The translations under genes were made by a program, and so were the position numbers. From the NCBI RefSeq assembly GCF_016811915.1, contig NZ_CP069127.1, positions 622,001-686,000 on the forward strand: DNA of 64,000 nucleotides, read 5' to 3'. Source of the DNA: Brevibacillus choshinensis (GTDB lineage: Bacteria; Bacillota; Bacilli; Brevibacillales; Brevibacillaceae). Numbering within the stretch: the stretch's first letter is position 1; each line of letters begins with the position of its first letter. Under the pieces are notes generated by a model. That model did not search any database. It was not told where the DNA came from and saw only the letters and a program-made list of their open reading frames with translations. Shown piece by piece: positions 1-8,595 of this stretch.

Positions 1-1
1 A

Positions 2-964
2 GGCGAGCTCTTGCCTGAGAGCTTCACCGTGACTTACGAGAAAGCACAGGATCTGCGCTACGGCGAAAATCCTCACCAGCGTGCAGCCTTCTACCGCGAG
101 CCTTTGGCAGGTACGGCAAGCATCGCCTATTCGCAGCAATTGCATGGCAAGGAGCTCTCTTACAATAATATTAATGATGCGGATGCTGCACTCGCGATTG
201 TCCGTGAATTCACGGAACCGGCAGTCGTTGCGATCAAGCACTCCAACCCGTGTGGCGTAGGCATTGGCGCAAGCATTCGCGAAGCCTACCAAAAAGCGTA
301 TGAGGCAGATGCGGTATCGATCTTTGGCGGCATCGTGGCAGCCAATCGCACAATCGATCGCGATACGGCTCTGGCTATGAAAGAAATCTTCCTGGAAATC
401 ATCCTGGCTCCGGACTTTACCGAAGAAGCGTTGGCAGTGCTGACAGAGAAAAAGAATCTCCGTCTCCTGCGCATTCCGACTTTGAATGAGGCTTCCATCA
501 AGGCAAACAACTTCCGAGTAGCCCCGGTCGCAGGCGGCGCCTTGGTGCAAGACTACGATCTGAAACAGCTGGAAGACGCAGAAATTCGCGTCGCCACAGA
601 CCGCGAGCCGACTGCAGAGGAAATGGAGCAGCTGAAGTTCGCGTGGAAAGTAGTCAAGCATGTGAAGTCAAACGCCATTCTGCTGGCAAAAGACAACATG
701 ACCGTCGGCGTAGGTGCTGGCCAAATGAACCGCGTAGGCTCTGCGAAAATTGCCATTGAGCAAGCAGGGGATCTGGCAAAAGGCTCCGTCTTGGCATCTG
801 ACGCGTTCTTCCCGATGTCTGATACGGTAGAAGCGGCTGCAGCTGCCGGGGTTACGGCGATCATTCAACCTGGCGGCTCCGTCCGTGACCAGGAATCGAT
901 TGACGCATGCAATCGTTTTGGAATTGCAATGATTTTCACCGGTACTCGTCATTTCAAACACTAA
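2..964 (+). CDS. purH: PurH, bifunctional AICAR transformylase/IMP cyclohydrolase (C-terminal part)
   Basis: This is the end of purH; the reading frame is open to the left edge, so the N-terminal IMP cyclohydrolase domain lies outside the window. The 320 visible residues are the AICAR formyltransferase domain, which uses 10-formyltetrahydrofolate in the ninth step of purine synthesis. The catalytic Lys-His motif [11 protein letters not shown] is present near position 240, followed by [12 protein letters not shown], the [10 protein letters not shown] segment and SDAFFPMSD, all typical of the family. The protein ends in TGTRHFKH, a normal family C-terminus. purD follows 35 bases downstream in the same direction, as in the Bacillus pur operon. 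Confidence 0.97.
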   Translation, partial: GELLPESFTVTYEKAQDLRYGENPHQRAAFYREPLAGTASIAYSQQLHGKELSYNNINDADAALAIVREFTEPAVVAIKHSNPCGVGIGASIREAYQKAYEADAVSIFGGIVAANRTIDRDTALAMKEIFLEIILAPDFTEEALAVLTEKKNLRLLRIPTLNEASIKANNFRVAPVAGGALVQDYDLKQLEDAEIRVATDREPTAEEMEQLKFAWKVVKHVKSNAILLAKDNMTVGVGAGQMNRVGSAKIAIEQAGDLAKGSVLASDAFFPMSDTVEAAAAAGVTAIIQPGGSVRDQESIDACNRFGIAMIFTGTRHFKH

Positions 965-999
965 TAGAGCGCATGACCTCTAGCACAGGAGGAAATACG

Positions 1000-2277
1000 A
1001 TGAATATTTTGGTTATTGGCGGTGGCGGTCGCGAGCATACCATCGCGTGGAAATTGCTGCAAAGCCCGAAGGTAAAGAAAGTGTATTGTGCTCCAGGCAA
1101 TGGCGGCACGGCACAAATCGCCCAAAACGTACCAATCAGTGTGAATGATTTTGCGGCATTGGCCCAATTTGTAAAGGATGAGGGCATTGACCTGACTGTT
1201 GTTGGCCCGGAAGATCCGCTCCTGGGCGGCATCGTGGACTTTTTTGAGGAGCGAAACCTGCCGATCTTCGGACCAAACGGCAGAGCGGCAATGATTGAGG
1301 GCAGCAAGTCGTTTGCGAAAAAACTGATGATGCGCTACAGCATCCCGACCTCCGCCTACGAGTCTTTCCTCGATTATGAATCAGCGGTCGCCTATGTGCG
1401 CGAACAGGGAGCGCCGATCGTCGTCAAAGCGGATGGCTTGGCAGCGGGCAAAGGCGTCGTGGTAGCGGAAACGCTGGAGGAGGCGGAAGAGGCTCTGCGC
1501 CAGATCATGGAAGAGAGCATCTTCGGTGAAGCCGGGGCACGCGTGGTCGTTGAAGAATGCATGCGCGGGGAAGAGCTGTCCCTGCTGTCCTTCGTGGATG
1601 GCGCGACTGTGAAGCCGATGATTACTTCGCAGGACCACAAGCGAATTTTCAATGATGACCGCGGACCGAATACAGGCGGCATGGGGACGTACGCGCCTGT
1701 TCCGCAAATGTCCGATGAACTGGTCAATCAAATCGTAGAGACGATCGTCAAGCCGATGGCGGAAGGGATGGCCAAGGACGGGATTCCGTTCAAAGGCATA
1801 CTGTACACAGGCTTGATGATCACGGAGCAAGGTCCAAAAGTGGTGGAGTTCAATGCCCGCTTTGGTGATCCGGAGACGCAGGTAATCCTTCCGCTGCTCG
1901 AGACGGATCTGGTCGATATCGTCGTGGCTACGATCAAGGGTGAGCTGGATGCAGTCGACGTGAAATGGAAACAGGGAAGCGCCGTGTGCGTCGTCATGGC
2001 GGCACCCGGCTATCCAGGGGATTATCCGAAAGGTCAACCGATCCAGGGACTCGATCGAGCAGGAGCGGATGTGACAGTCTTCCACGCAGGCACCAAAGCT
2101 ACGGAAGAAGGCATCGTAACGAGCGGTGGACGCGTGCTCGGTGTGACGGCAACTGGAACTGATTTGGCGAAGGCACGCGAGGCAGCGTACGAAACGGTAC
2201 AAGCGATTTCCTTTGAAGGAGCCCAGTACCGGACCGACATCGCAGCCAAGGCCATGCGCCACCAGCAATCGAAATAA
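1000..2277 (+). CDS. purD: PurD, phosphoribosylamine--glycine ligase
   Basis: PurD (GAR synthetase, 425 aa) joins 5-phosphoribosylamine and glycine with ATP in the second step of purine synthesis. The protein opens with the nucleotide-fold motif MNILVIGGGGREHTIAWKL, has an ATP-grasp domain from about residue 100 (VVKADGLAAGKGVVVA), and shows the signature RGPNTGGMGTYAPVP and the metal-binding stretch FNARFGDPETQ. Length fits the family. I chose the ATG at 1000 because a strong AGGAGG lies 6 bases before it; the frame is open further upstream but overlaps the end of purH. It is the last gene of the purine operon, since a strong terminator follows directly. Confidence 0.97.
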   Translation: MNILVIGGGGREHTIAWKLLQSPKVKKVYCAPGNGGTAQIAQNVPISVNDFAALAQFVKDEGIDLTVVGPEDPLLGGIVDFFEERNLPIFGPNGRAAMIEGSKSFAKKLMMRYSIPTSAYESFLDYESAVAYVREQGAPIVVKADGLAAGKGVVVAETLEEAEEALRQIMEESIFGEAGARVVVEECMRGEELSLLSFVDGATVKPMITSQDHKRIFNDDRGPNTGGMGTYAPVPQMSDELVNQIVETIVKPMAEGMAKDGIPFKGILYTGLMITEQGPKVVEFNARFGDPETQVILPLLETDLVDIVVATIKGELDAVDVKWKQGSAVCVVMAAPGYPGDYPKGQPIQGLDRAGADVTVFHAGTKATEEGIVTSGGRVLGVTATGTDLAKAREAAYETVQAISFEGAQYRTDIAAKAMRHQQSK

Positions 2278-2283
2278 AGACAA

Positions 2284-2327
2284 AGCAGCAGCCCAGGCGA
2301 TCCTATGCCTGGGCTGCTGCTGTTTTT
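2284..2327 (+). terminator. Intrinsic terminator of the pur operon
   Basis: A perfect 15-base-pair stem (2284-2298 with 2307-2321) and an 8-base loop are followed by a short T run. It starts 6 bases after the purD stop codon and ends the purine operon; it also separates purD from the convergent MFS gene. Confidence 0.9.
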
Positions 2328-2337
2328 GCGTGTGCGA

Positions 2338-3552
2338 TCACGCTTCGAAATTTTGGGAGACAGTCACGGGTACCCCTGATTGCTTGCGCTGTTTGCGTGC
2401 AAAAGCGAGGGAGACAAAATACACGACCAGAAACAGCACCATCAGCAGGGCGGACAACCGATACATCATGGCGTAGCTGGAATGTGCTGCAATAGTCCCG
2501 AGCAGGATGGAGCCGATCGCGATCCCGCAGTCGATGGAGTTCAAAAAGAAGCCATTCGCCATGCCGCGCTGCTCCGGTTTGACTTCCTTGACCATCCATG
2601 CCTGGGTAGAAGGCTGGATGCACCCATAGCCGAGGCCGTACAGCAGAGCCGAAATGATGAGGATTGTGTCGTTATGGACCATCGACAGGCCGATCAGGCC
2701 AAATGCGATCAGAATGGCTCCTGGAGGGAATACGGCGATGTGGCCTTTTTTGTCAAACAGCTTCCCTGCGACAGGGCGAACCAGGACGATCGCAATCGCG
2801 TTGCAGAGGAAGAACCAGCTGATATGCTCAATGCCTGCTTCTTTCCCGTAAATAGCTAAAAAGCTCACCAGCCCGCCATACGTGATGGACATGCAAAAAT
2901 TGAGGAAGGCAGGGAGCAGGATCTTCTTGTCATAGAACCGCTTCAGCCCCTTCTCGTGGCCGTGAGCCCCTGGATTTGGCTGTTTGTAAGCGCGAATGAT
3001 GGCGGTGAGCGGGAAGATCAAAAGGATAAGGACGACCCCGACGGAGAGCATCGACCCGAATCCGAAAGTGGACAAGACGAAAAGACCGACCATGGGACCG
3101 AGAGCTTGAGCAAGGCTCTGAGACAAGCCGTAATAGCCCATGCCTTCCCCGATCCGTTTGGCAGGGATCGCATTCGTCACAATCGTCGGAAGCGTGGTGC
3201 TGCTGATCCCGAACCCGAATCCAAACAACGCCCGCATCAGGAGCAGCAGAACCATGGATCCGGTCCAGTAGTAGCCGGCGGTGGTGAGACCAACGATGCA
3301 CAAGCCGATGATTAAAATGACTTTGCTGTTCTTCGATTTCAACAGCTCGCCTGTAAATATACGGGCGACAATAGCGCCTAAAGCAAAAAAGCTGGCAGTC
3401 AGTCCCGCCATGAAGTCATTAGCTAAGTAAGTTTCTTTCGCATAAGTGGGGAAGGTTGGCAACTGCATTTGAATGATCAGAAACAACAGCAAATTGCTCA
3501 CCGTAATCAGGACGAAATCCTTCGACCACAGTTTCTCTCTTTGTTCTCCCAA
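2338..3552 (-). CDS. MFS transporter, probable drug efflux
   Basis: A membrane protein of about 404 residues with roughly 12 hydrophobic segments and MFS signatures: the loop after TM2 (GELLKSKNSKVILIIG) and the GFGFGISSTTLPTIV region. The major facilitator family moves small molecules with proton exchange. The frame is open from a GTG at 3561, but the only SD (AGGAG) touches that codon; the TTG at 3552 sits 7 bases from the same SD and is the better start. The SD overlaps the stop codon of the upstream marR-type gene, so the two are translationally linked. A MarR regulator coupled to an MFS pump usually means efflux induced by a toxic compound; the substrate cannot be read from the sequence. 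Confidence 0.88.
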   Translation of the reverse strand: MGEQREKLWSKDFVLITVSNLLLFLIIQMQLPTFPTYAKETYLANDFMAGLTASFFALGAIVARIFTGELLKSKNSKVILIIGLCIVGLTTAGYYWTGSMVLLLLMRALFGFGFGISSTTLPTIVTNAIPAKRIGEGMGYYGLSQSLAQALGPMVGLFVLSTFGFGSMLSVGVVLILLIFPLTAIIRAYKQPNPGAHGHEKGLKRFYDKKILLPAFLNFCMSITYGGLVSFLAIYGKEAGIEHISWFFLCNAIAIVLVRPVAGKLFDKKGHIAVFPPGAILIAFGLIGLSMVHNDTILIISALLYGLGYGCIQPSTQAWMVKEVKPEQRGMANGFFLNSIDCGIAIGSILLGTIAAHSSYAMMYRLSALLMVLFLVVYFVSLAFARKQRKQSGVPVTVSQNFEA

Positions 3553-3563
3553 TGGTGTCACTC

Positions 3564-4007
3564 CTATTCTTTTGTATGTCTGTTTACGTTGTCGGTGATT
3601 CGCAGCAAGGTCTGACGCAGGATTTGCAGCTCTTCCTGACTCAGGCCGTCTACAACCTCCGCGATGGCCTTTGCCTCTGCAGGGGAGGCCAGCTCAATCC
3701 ATTCTCGTCCTTTGGGGGAGAGCATGAGCAGAAAGGCACGCCGATCCGTTTCGCTTGTCTTTTTCTCGATAAAGCCTTTTTTGGACAATGCATCCAAAAT
3801 CCGCGTGATGGTCGGCTGATCTTTAGCGGTGCGAAGGGCAAGCTCCTTCTGATTGATGCCCTCTTGTTTGCTCAGGCAGAACAAGACGGAGAATTGCTCA
3901 GGGGTCAGATCGAATTCACGCAAATGAGTGGTAACGTGCATGACGATTTTTCGGTATGTTTTTCCCATTAAAAAGCCAATCGATTCATCCTGCCAGTGCT
4001 CTGTCAA
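3564..4007 (-). CDS. MarR-family transcriptional regulator
   Basis: A winged helix-turn-helix regulator of about 147 residues. Visible features are the dimerisation helix at the N-terminus, the HTH (KELALRTAKDQPTITRILDAL), and the wing with the family signature DRRAFLLMLSPKGREWIEL. MarR proteins repress their own operon until a small phenolic or lipophilic ligand binds. The frame extends to a TTG at 4046, but an AAGAAGGA SD lies 6 bases before the TTG at 4007, giving a length normal for the family. It is the first gene of a two-gene operon with the MFS pump. Confidence 0.9.
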   Translation of the reverse strand: MTEHWQDESIGFLMGKTYRKIVMHVTTHLREFDLTPEQFSVLFCLSKQEGINQKELALRTAKDQPTITRILDALSKKGFIEKKTSETDRRAFLLMLSPKGREWIELASPAEAKAIAEVVDGLSQEELQILRQTLLRITDNVNRHTKE

Positions 4008-4023
4008 CGTGGATCCTTCTTTC

Positions 4024-4064
4024 ATCGAAAATACTTGCTGTGACAATTATATGCTAAACAAGTA
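4024..4064 (-). promoter_or_regulatory. Candidate MarR promoter/operator
   Basis: Reading the minus strand, a consensus TATAAT occurs at 4044-4049, and the hexamers TACTTG (4031-4036) and CAAGTA (4058-4063) form an inverted repeat around it. A palindrome embracing the -10 box is what an autorepressed marR gene would show. No convincing -35 hexamer is visible, so this is a candidate only. Confidence 0.4.
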
Positions 4065-4073
4065 ATTTTGCAT

Positions 4074-4103
4074 AGAAAAATAACCGCCAATCTTACTGGC
4101 GGT
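4074..4103 (-). terminator. Terminator after the 38-aa membrane peptide gene
   Basis: On the minus strand the stem ACCGCCA/TGGCGGT (4097-4103 with 4083-4089) is followed by a T-rich run (TTATTTTT). The stem overlaps the stop codon of the small gene upstream. Confidence 0.75.
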
Positions 4104-4209
4104 ATCTTCCTTTTTTGCGGGAGGTGTTGTACAAAAAATACCCCATCACGGCAATTACTCCAACCACCATGACGATGGTGAACAGATTGTGGGACAGCCA
4201 TTCGTACAT
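4093..4209 (-). CDS. Small single-pass membrane protein, 38 aa
   Basis: An ORF of 38 codons with ATG at 4209, an AGGAG SD 10 bases upstream and a terminator hairpin at its stop. The product has a short N-terminus, one hydrophobic segment (TIVMVVGVIAVMGYFLY, about residues 11-27) and a strongly basic tail rich in Lys and Arg, so it should insert once with the tail in the cytoplasm. I do not recognise a family. The complete expression signals make it more likely real than chance. It shares the direction of the DUF2892 gene whose stop lies 43 bases upstream of its start. Confidence 0.65.
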   Translation of the reverse strand: MYEWLSHNLFTIVMVVGVIAVMGYFLYNTSRKKGRYRQ

Positions 4210-4251
4210 GGCAGAGCCGCTCCTCATGCCGCTTAACATAGACATAGCCCC

Positions 4252-4809
4252 CTAGGAATAGGTTGGATAACGATGCTCATCACTGCTGTATTGCTCAGAC
4301 TGGCTTTTTTCACGGGATGCAGCACTTTCCATCTCTCTGCTCTGCAGCTCGTTGTCCTCAGAACGGAGGGTGACGAAATCCCGTGCCGCTTTCTCCAAAA
4401 GCTCATCTTCAGCAGACAATCGGTGGCTCTTGGATCTGTAGGAGCCCTCCTGCTTGACGGAAGGGGTGCTTTGCTGCATCTGCTGCGTGCTGCTGTTTGT
4501 CTGGGTTTCCTCGTTTTTGCGGGAATTCATCTTGTTCGTTACCTGCTTCATGACCATTTGGACACCTTTGCCTTTGGCCTGATCCCAGATGTTTTGCATC
4601 CCTTTTTCGGAACGAGTGTTGATCCCCATCGCTCGGTACATCGGACAATGCCTGGTCACACCTTCCGCGACCTTCATAGCGGATAGGGCCATCAAAAGCC
4701 AAGGAGCGTTGTACGGGCGTCTGCTCATCTTACCGATGCCGTAAGCGAGTCCCACTAATCCCCCGGTAATACGGATGATGGCGTCAGTGGTGCCGACGTT
4801 CTTGTGCAT
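4252..4809 (-). CDS. DUF2892 (YgaP-like membrane domain) protein with charged tail
   Basis: A 185-residue protein. Residues 1-65 match the DUF2892 pattern: NVGTTDAIIRITGGLVGLA, a second hydrophobic stretch (APWLLMALSAMKVAEGV) and the closing RHCPMYRAMGINT. The rest, about 120 residues, is polar, rich in Ser, Glu, Gln and Arg and probably disordered. DUF2892 proteins are small membrane proteins of unknown role, sometimes linked to rhodanese or sulfur chemistry; no such domain is present here. Start ATG at 4809 has AGGAGG at 8 bases. Confidence 0.82.
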   Translation of the reverse strand: MHKNVGTTDAIIRITGGLVGLAYGIGKMSRRPYNAPWLLMALSAMKVAEGVTRHCPMYRAMGINTRSEKGMQNIWDQAKGKGVQMVMKQVTNKMNSRKNEETQTNSSTQQMQQSTPSVKQEGSYRSKSHRLSAEDELLEKAARDFVTLRSEDNELQSREMESAASREKSQSEQYSSDEHRYPTYS

Positions 4810-4981
4810 GTCGTTAGCCTCCTATCGAATCCTTGTGATAGGGCTAGTCTGTGTTGTTCTGCCGAATCGCACGCGCGGAAATTGTTACTAGCGAGGAGAC
4901 AGCAGGAGGACTACGGTCGCTCACGGCGAAGGAGTTAAGCAGGAAAATGAATGAGCATTCAGTTGGAAGGAGAGAACAAAA

Positions 4982-6736
4982 ATGCGGGTACGACCCTTAT
5001 CATCGGAAGAGCATCTTCACTTGATCCGCGTCAGCAGACGTTTGGCCCCGGCAAGTATGTGGATCATAGGCGCCCAAGTGTTGAATGTCTATACAAAGTC
5101 ATGGCAAAACGTCCATGTCGTCACGGCGGGCGAACGAATTGCCTACGTGGGCGAAAAGGAGCCAATGGTGGATGAGCAGACGGAAGTGGTGGATGCAACC
5201 GGACAATTTCTGGTGCCAGGCTATTTCGAACCACATGCCCATCCGTTTCAGTGGTACAATCCGTATTCACTTGCCGATTTCGCTTTGCAAAGAGGGACGA
5301 CAGCGCTGGTGTCCGATACGCTGATGCTGATGAACCTGCCTTTTGAACAAATCGATGCAATCATGGGATCGCTCGAAGCCCATCCCGTGAAGCAATATTT
5401 CTGGGGAAGGCTTGACCCGCAAACGGGGAAAGCACACCCGCAATTTACAAAAGAGGGCTTGGCGCGCATGCTGGAGCACCCGCTGGTGATGCAGGGAGGG
5501 GAGCTGACCGATTGGCCGGGAGTGCTGGCCGAAGATGAAACGCTTTTGTTCGGTTTAAAGCATACGAGAGATTTGGGCAAGCGCATGGAAGGGCATCACC
5601 CCGGTGCTTCAGCGGAGACTTTGAATGCGGCTGCGGCAGCTGGCATTACGGCCTGCCACGAAGGGATCACGGCTCAGGATTTGCTGCAGCGATTGCAGCT
5701 AGGCATGTACGCCACATTGAGGCACTCCTCGATCCGCCCAGACCTCCCAGAGCTGGTGAAAGGATGGCTGGAGCTGGGGCATCCCTGGTCGCCTCGCATG
5801 ATGCTGACTTCTGACGGAAGCACACCGCCGATGCACCGGAGTGGACTGATGGACGGGACGATCCGGGTCGCGATCGAAGCAGGCATGCCCCCGGAAGAAG
5901 CATACGTGATGGCGTCGTTGAATCCGGCTGTGTACTACGGGCTGGATGCAGAGATAGGCGGGATCGCACCGGGTCGAATCGCGGACATGCTGCTGCTGTC
6001 AGCCAAAGAAGACCCGACACCCGTCGTTGTTTTTGCCAATGGAAGACGGGCAGCCCAAAACGGAGAATTGCTGATCGCCACGGTCGAGCCGCGATGGGAG
6101 GAATACGCGTTTCCCGCTGTCGATGTGCTGAAGGGGCGGGCTCGCGCAGAATGGTTCCGCTTGCGGCCGATAGAGGGAAAAGCGCCAGTGCTGAACATGA
6201 TGAATGCCGTCATTACCCGTCTGGACATGGAGGAGCTCCCGGTAGACGAACAAGGCTATGTGACGCTTCAGGACGACCCGGAGCTCGCCCTGATCGCGAG
6301 TGTCGATCCAGCAGGCCAAAGGAGGAGTCTGGCCGTGCTGCGAGGGTATGGCAAAGACTTGCATGGGTTGGCCAGCACGTACACAGCTTCAGGTGAGTGG
6401 GTCGTCATCGGGCGTGACCCGGAGGCGATGGTGCAAGCCCTGGAGCGAGTGCGGGAAATCGGGGGCGGTGTTGCGCTCATCGACGAGGGAGCCATTGCGT
6501 GTGAATGCCCGCTCCCTTTGGCAGGAAAATTCTCTGCCGCTCCGATGGACGCAGTCATCAGCATGGCAGAGGCATTGATTCACAAGATCCGGGAAAAGGG
6601 GCATGTCCATCTCGATCCCCTGTATTCCATCCTGTTTTTTACCGCGACGCATCTGCCCTACGCGAGGCTGACGGCAGACGGAATCATCGATGTCAAAACG
6701 GGCCGTATCGTGCTTCCTTCGCTTCCACTCGAATGA
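4982..6736 (+). CDS. yerA: YerA-type adenine deaminase-like amidohydrolase
   Basis: A 584-residue metal-dependent hydrolase of the adenine deaminase family. The amidohydrolase metal motif appears as PGYFEPHAHP near residue 80; later metal or active-site regions include GHHPGA, ACHEGI and TSDGSTPP, and the Ade C-terminal domain follows. Family members release ammonia from adenine, giving hypoxanthine, but the YerA subgroup differs from authentic AdeC and its substrate is not settled. Its position after purD and before the yerB-yerC-pcrB block matches the B. subtilis order and supports the yerA assignment. An AAGGAG SD precedes the ATG by 8 bases. A purine-salvage role is inference. Confidence 0.85.
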   Translation: MRVRPLSSEEHLHLIRVSRRLAPASMWIIGAQVLNVYTKSWQNVHVVTAGERIAYVGEKEPMVDEQTEVVDATGQFLVPGYFEPHAHPFQWYNPYSLADFALQRGTTALVSDTLMLMNLPFEQIDAIMGSLEAHPVKQYFWGRLDPQTGKAHPQFTKEGLARMLEHPLVMQGGELTDWPGVLAEDETLLFGLKHTRDLGKRMEGHHPGASAETLNAAAAAGITACHEGITAQDLLQRLQLGMYATLRHSSIRPDLPELVKGWLELGHPWSPRMMLTSDGSTPPMHRSGLMDGTIRVAIEAGMPPEEAYVMASLNPAVYYGLDAEIGGIAPGRIADMLLLSAKEDPTPVVVFANGRRAAQNGELLIATVEPRWEEYAFPAVDVLKGRARAEWFRLRPIEGKAPVLNMMNAVITRLDMEELPVDEQGYVTLQDDPELALIASVDPAGQRRSLAVLRGYGKDLHGLASTYTASGEWVVIGRDPEAMVQALERVREIGGGVALIDEGAIACECPLPLAGKFSAAPMDAVISMAEALIHKIREKGHVHLDPLYSILFFTATHLPYARLTADGIIDVKTGRIVLPSLPLE

Positions 6737-6753
6737 GTGGAAGTATTTTTTTT
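6722..6753 (+). terminator. Intrinsic terminator of yerA
   Basis: A 9-base-pair stem (6722-6730 with 6735-6743) with a 4-base loop is followed by about 9 T. The hairpin includes the last codons and the stop codon of the gene, so there is no separate trailer. Confidence 0.85.
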
Positions 6754-6914
6754 ACGCGAAGGAAATCATTAGCGGGGCTTATGATTTCCGAAGAGCATAA
6801 CAAAGTGCCTCAGCGTATGCTTCCGGCATTGCTTCGGTAAAACTCTCCTTTAAACGCGGTTGCTCATCCATGAACAAGCCTCGATATAGTTTTTTTATTC
6901 ATAACGTTAATGCT

Positions 6915-6942
6915 TTGACATGCTAAAGCGATGATATATCAA
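6915..6942 (+). promoter_or_regulatory. Candidate sigma-A promoter (upstream) for the liv operon
   Basis: TTGACA at 6915-6920 and TATCAA at 6937-6942 are 16 bases apart in the AT-rich 440-base gap between yerA and livJ. The -35 is perfect and the -10 is moderate. It would give a leader of about 230 bases. The rest of this gap holds no gene that I can support. Confidence 0.4.
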
Positions 6943-7018
6943 TTTAATTTCAATGTGAGTCCAAAATCGCCGAGTATGTATTACTCAAACATGTAAATCA
7001 AAATTATATTTTTTTCTC

Positions 7019-7046
7019 TTGTAAATTTTCCGATTTATTTTACAAT
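7019..7046 (+). promoter_or_regulatory. Candidate sigma-A promoter for livJHMGF with CodY-like box
   Basis: TTGTAA at 7019-7024 and TACAAT at 7041-7046 are separated by 16 bases, about 135 bases before the livJ start. The spacer carries AATTTTCCGATTTAT (7024-7038), which agrees with the CodY consensus at about 10 of 15 positions. CodY control of branched-chain amino acid uptake is known in Bacillus; here it is a suggestion from a weak match. Confidence 0.45.
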
Positions 7047-7179
7047 AAAGAAGAACCGGGCCATCTCTATCTTTATACCTATTAGAAGAAGTGCTTACAA
7101 AGTCGCAACCAGGTAAATGGGGGAAATGGTTTTGGGAAAACAAAAAATAAAGATTTATTAAAGGGGGATTCAATTCCGC

Positions 7180-8442
7180 ATGAAAAAGCTCTCTCACGTC
7201 AGCATTCTATCTGCGGTATTGGTAGCAAGCGTTGCATTAACTGGTTGCGCGGGTGGTAACAACTCAGCAGGAGGAAACAATGCGAGTGGCGGAAGTCAGC
7301 CGCCGGCACAGACTCAGCCGAGCAGCAATTCCGGCAGCAGCGGCGGAAGCGCGGCACCTGCAAACGGAGGAGTTATCAAGATTGCGACGCAGACACCCCT
7401 TTCCGGGAATCAATCCTCCCTGGGCGACGCAATCAAGACTGGTGCAGAGTACGCTCTGAACCAACGCAAGGAAGAATTCAAGGCACTCGGCTTCGACGTC
7501 CAGCTCTTCCCTCAGGATGACCAGGCTGACCCGAAAATCGGGGTATCGAACGCGGAAATGCTGATTTCCGACCCTGATGTGTACGGCGTTGTCGGACACT
7601 TGAACTCCGGTGTTGCCATCCCTTCGTCCGTGAAGTACGAAGAAGGCAAACTGGTCATGGTATCCCCAGCGAATACTGCGGTCAAGTTGACGGAAGAAGG
7701 CAAGAAAACGGTACACCGTATTTGTGCGCGCGACGATGCACAAGGACCGAAAGCAGCGATGTACGCGAAGAACACGTTGGGCGTAAAAACGGCTTTCATC
7801 ATCCACGACAAGACCGCTTACGGTCAAGGTCTGGGCGATCAAGTCAAAATGCAGTTTGAAAAAGATGGCGTGCAAATCCTTGGCTATGAAGGAATCACGC
7901 AGGGTGAAAAAGACTACAGCGCAGTGCTGAATCAGGTTACGGCAAAAAATCCAGATATCATCTTTTTTGGCGGATTGTACCCAGAAGGTGGTATTTTGGT
8001 GAAACAGGGCCGTGAAAAAGGCTACAAGGGATATTTTATGGGTGGCGATGGCTTGGACTCTTCTGATATGATTAAAATTGCCGGTCCTGCCGTTGAAGGG
8101 GTTGTCTTCACGTCTGTTGCGGGAGACGTGACGCAAACTGAAGAGGGCAAGAAATGGGCCGAGGAGTACAAGAAAACCACGAACAAGCCTCTCGAAACGT
8201 ATTCTGTTTACGGATTTGACTCCATGAACGTCATCCTGAACGGGGTATTGGAAGCAGTCAAAGCGAATGGCGGCAAGAAGCCTACTCGCGAGCAAGTCCT
8301 CGATGCTGTACACAAAACCAAAGATTTCCAAGGGCAATTCACAAAAGTCACCTTTGATGACAAAGGGGACAACTCAAATGCAGATGTATTCATTTATAAG
8401 TATGACAAAGAAAAGTCCAACTTTGTAGGTAAGGCACAGTAA
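7180..8442 (+). CDS. livJ: Branched-chain amino acid ABC transporter, substrate-binding lipoprotein
   Basis: A 420-residue extracellular binding protein of the leucine/isoleucine/valine-binding family. The signal peptide ends in a lipobox with Cys23 (ALTGC), followed by a Gly/Ser/Asn/Pro-rich linker to about residue 62, so it is membrane-tethered. The mature domain begins with IKIATQTPLSGNQSSLG, typical of LivJ-type proteins, and continues with VVGHLNSGVAIPSS and AYGQGLGDQVK. It is first in an order SBP-permease-permease-ATPase-ATPase that forms a complete importer. A GGGGG SD lies rather far (12 bases) before the ATG. Confidence 0.93.
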   Translation: MKKLSHVSILSAVLVASVALTGCAGGNNSAGGNNASGGSQPPAQTQPSSNSGSSGGSAAPANGGVIKIATQTPLSGNQSSLGDAIKTGAEYALNQRKEEFKALGFDVQLFPQDDQADPKIGVSNAEMLISDPDVYGVVGHLNSGVAIPSSVKYEEGKLVMVSPANTAVKLTEEGKKTVHRICARDDAQGPKAAMYAKNTLGVKTAFIIHDKTAYGQGLGDQVKMQFEKDGVQILGYEGITQGEKDYSAVLNQVTAKNPDIIFFGGLYPEGGILVKQGREKGYKGYFMGGDGLDSSDMIKIAGPAVEGVVFTSVAGDVTQTEEGKKWAEEYKKTTNKPLETYSVYGFDSMNVILNGVLEAVKANGGKKPTREQVLDAVHKTKDFQGQFTKVTFDDKGDNSNADVFIYKYDKEKSNFVGKAQ

Positions 8443-8487
8443 ATCACCTAACATCGCAGATCTTATCTTACAGCCTCATCCAAATAA

Positions 8488-8511
8488 GGGGCGACACGCG
8501 ATGTGCGCCCC
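8488..8511 (+). terminator. Stem-loop between livJ and livH
   Basis: GGGGCG-A-CAC pairs with GTG-CGCCCC (8488-8497 with 8503-8511), with one bulged base. No T run follows, so I read it as a partial terminator or mRNA-stabilising hairpin. Such structures often make the binding protein more abundant than the permeases. Confidence 0.5.
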
Positions 8512-8595
8512 TACTTTCATGGGCATTCGTCATTTACTTAATAGTGAATGCAGAAAATTTCTACAAGTTTACGGAGAAATGAGGGATGGGAAAGC

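Noticed and set aside
4951-5175. 74-codon ORF overlapping the start of the yerA-type gene
   Set aside because: It lies in another frame over the conserved enzyme, its SD is poor and its sequence has no protein-like pattern.
8443-8595. N-terminal 16 residues of LivH from the ATG at 8548
   Set aside because: Hydrophilic stretch with no family resemblance; the ATG at 8596 gives the family start.
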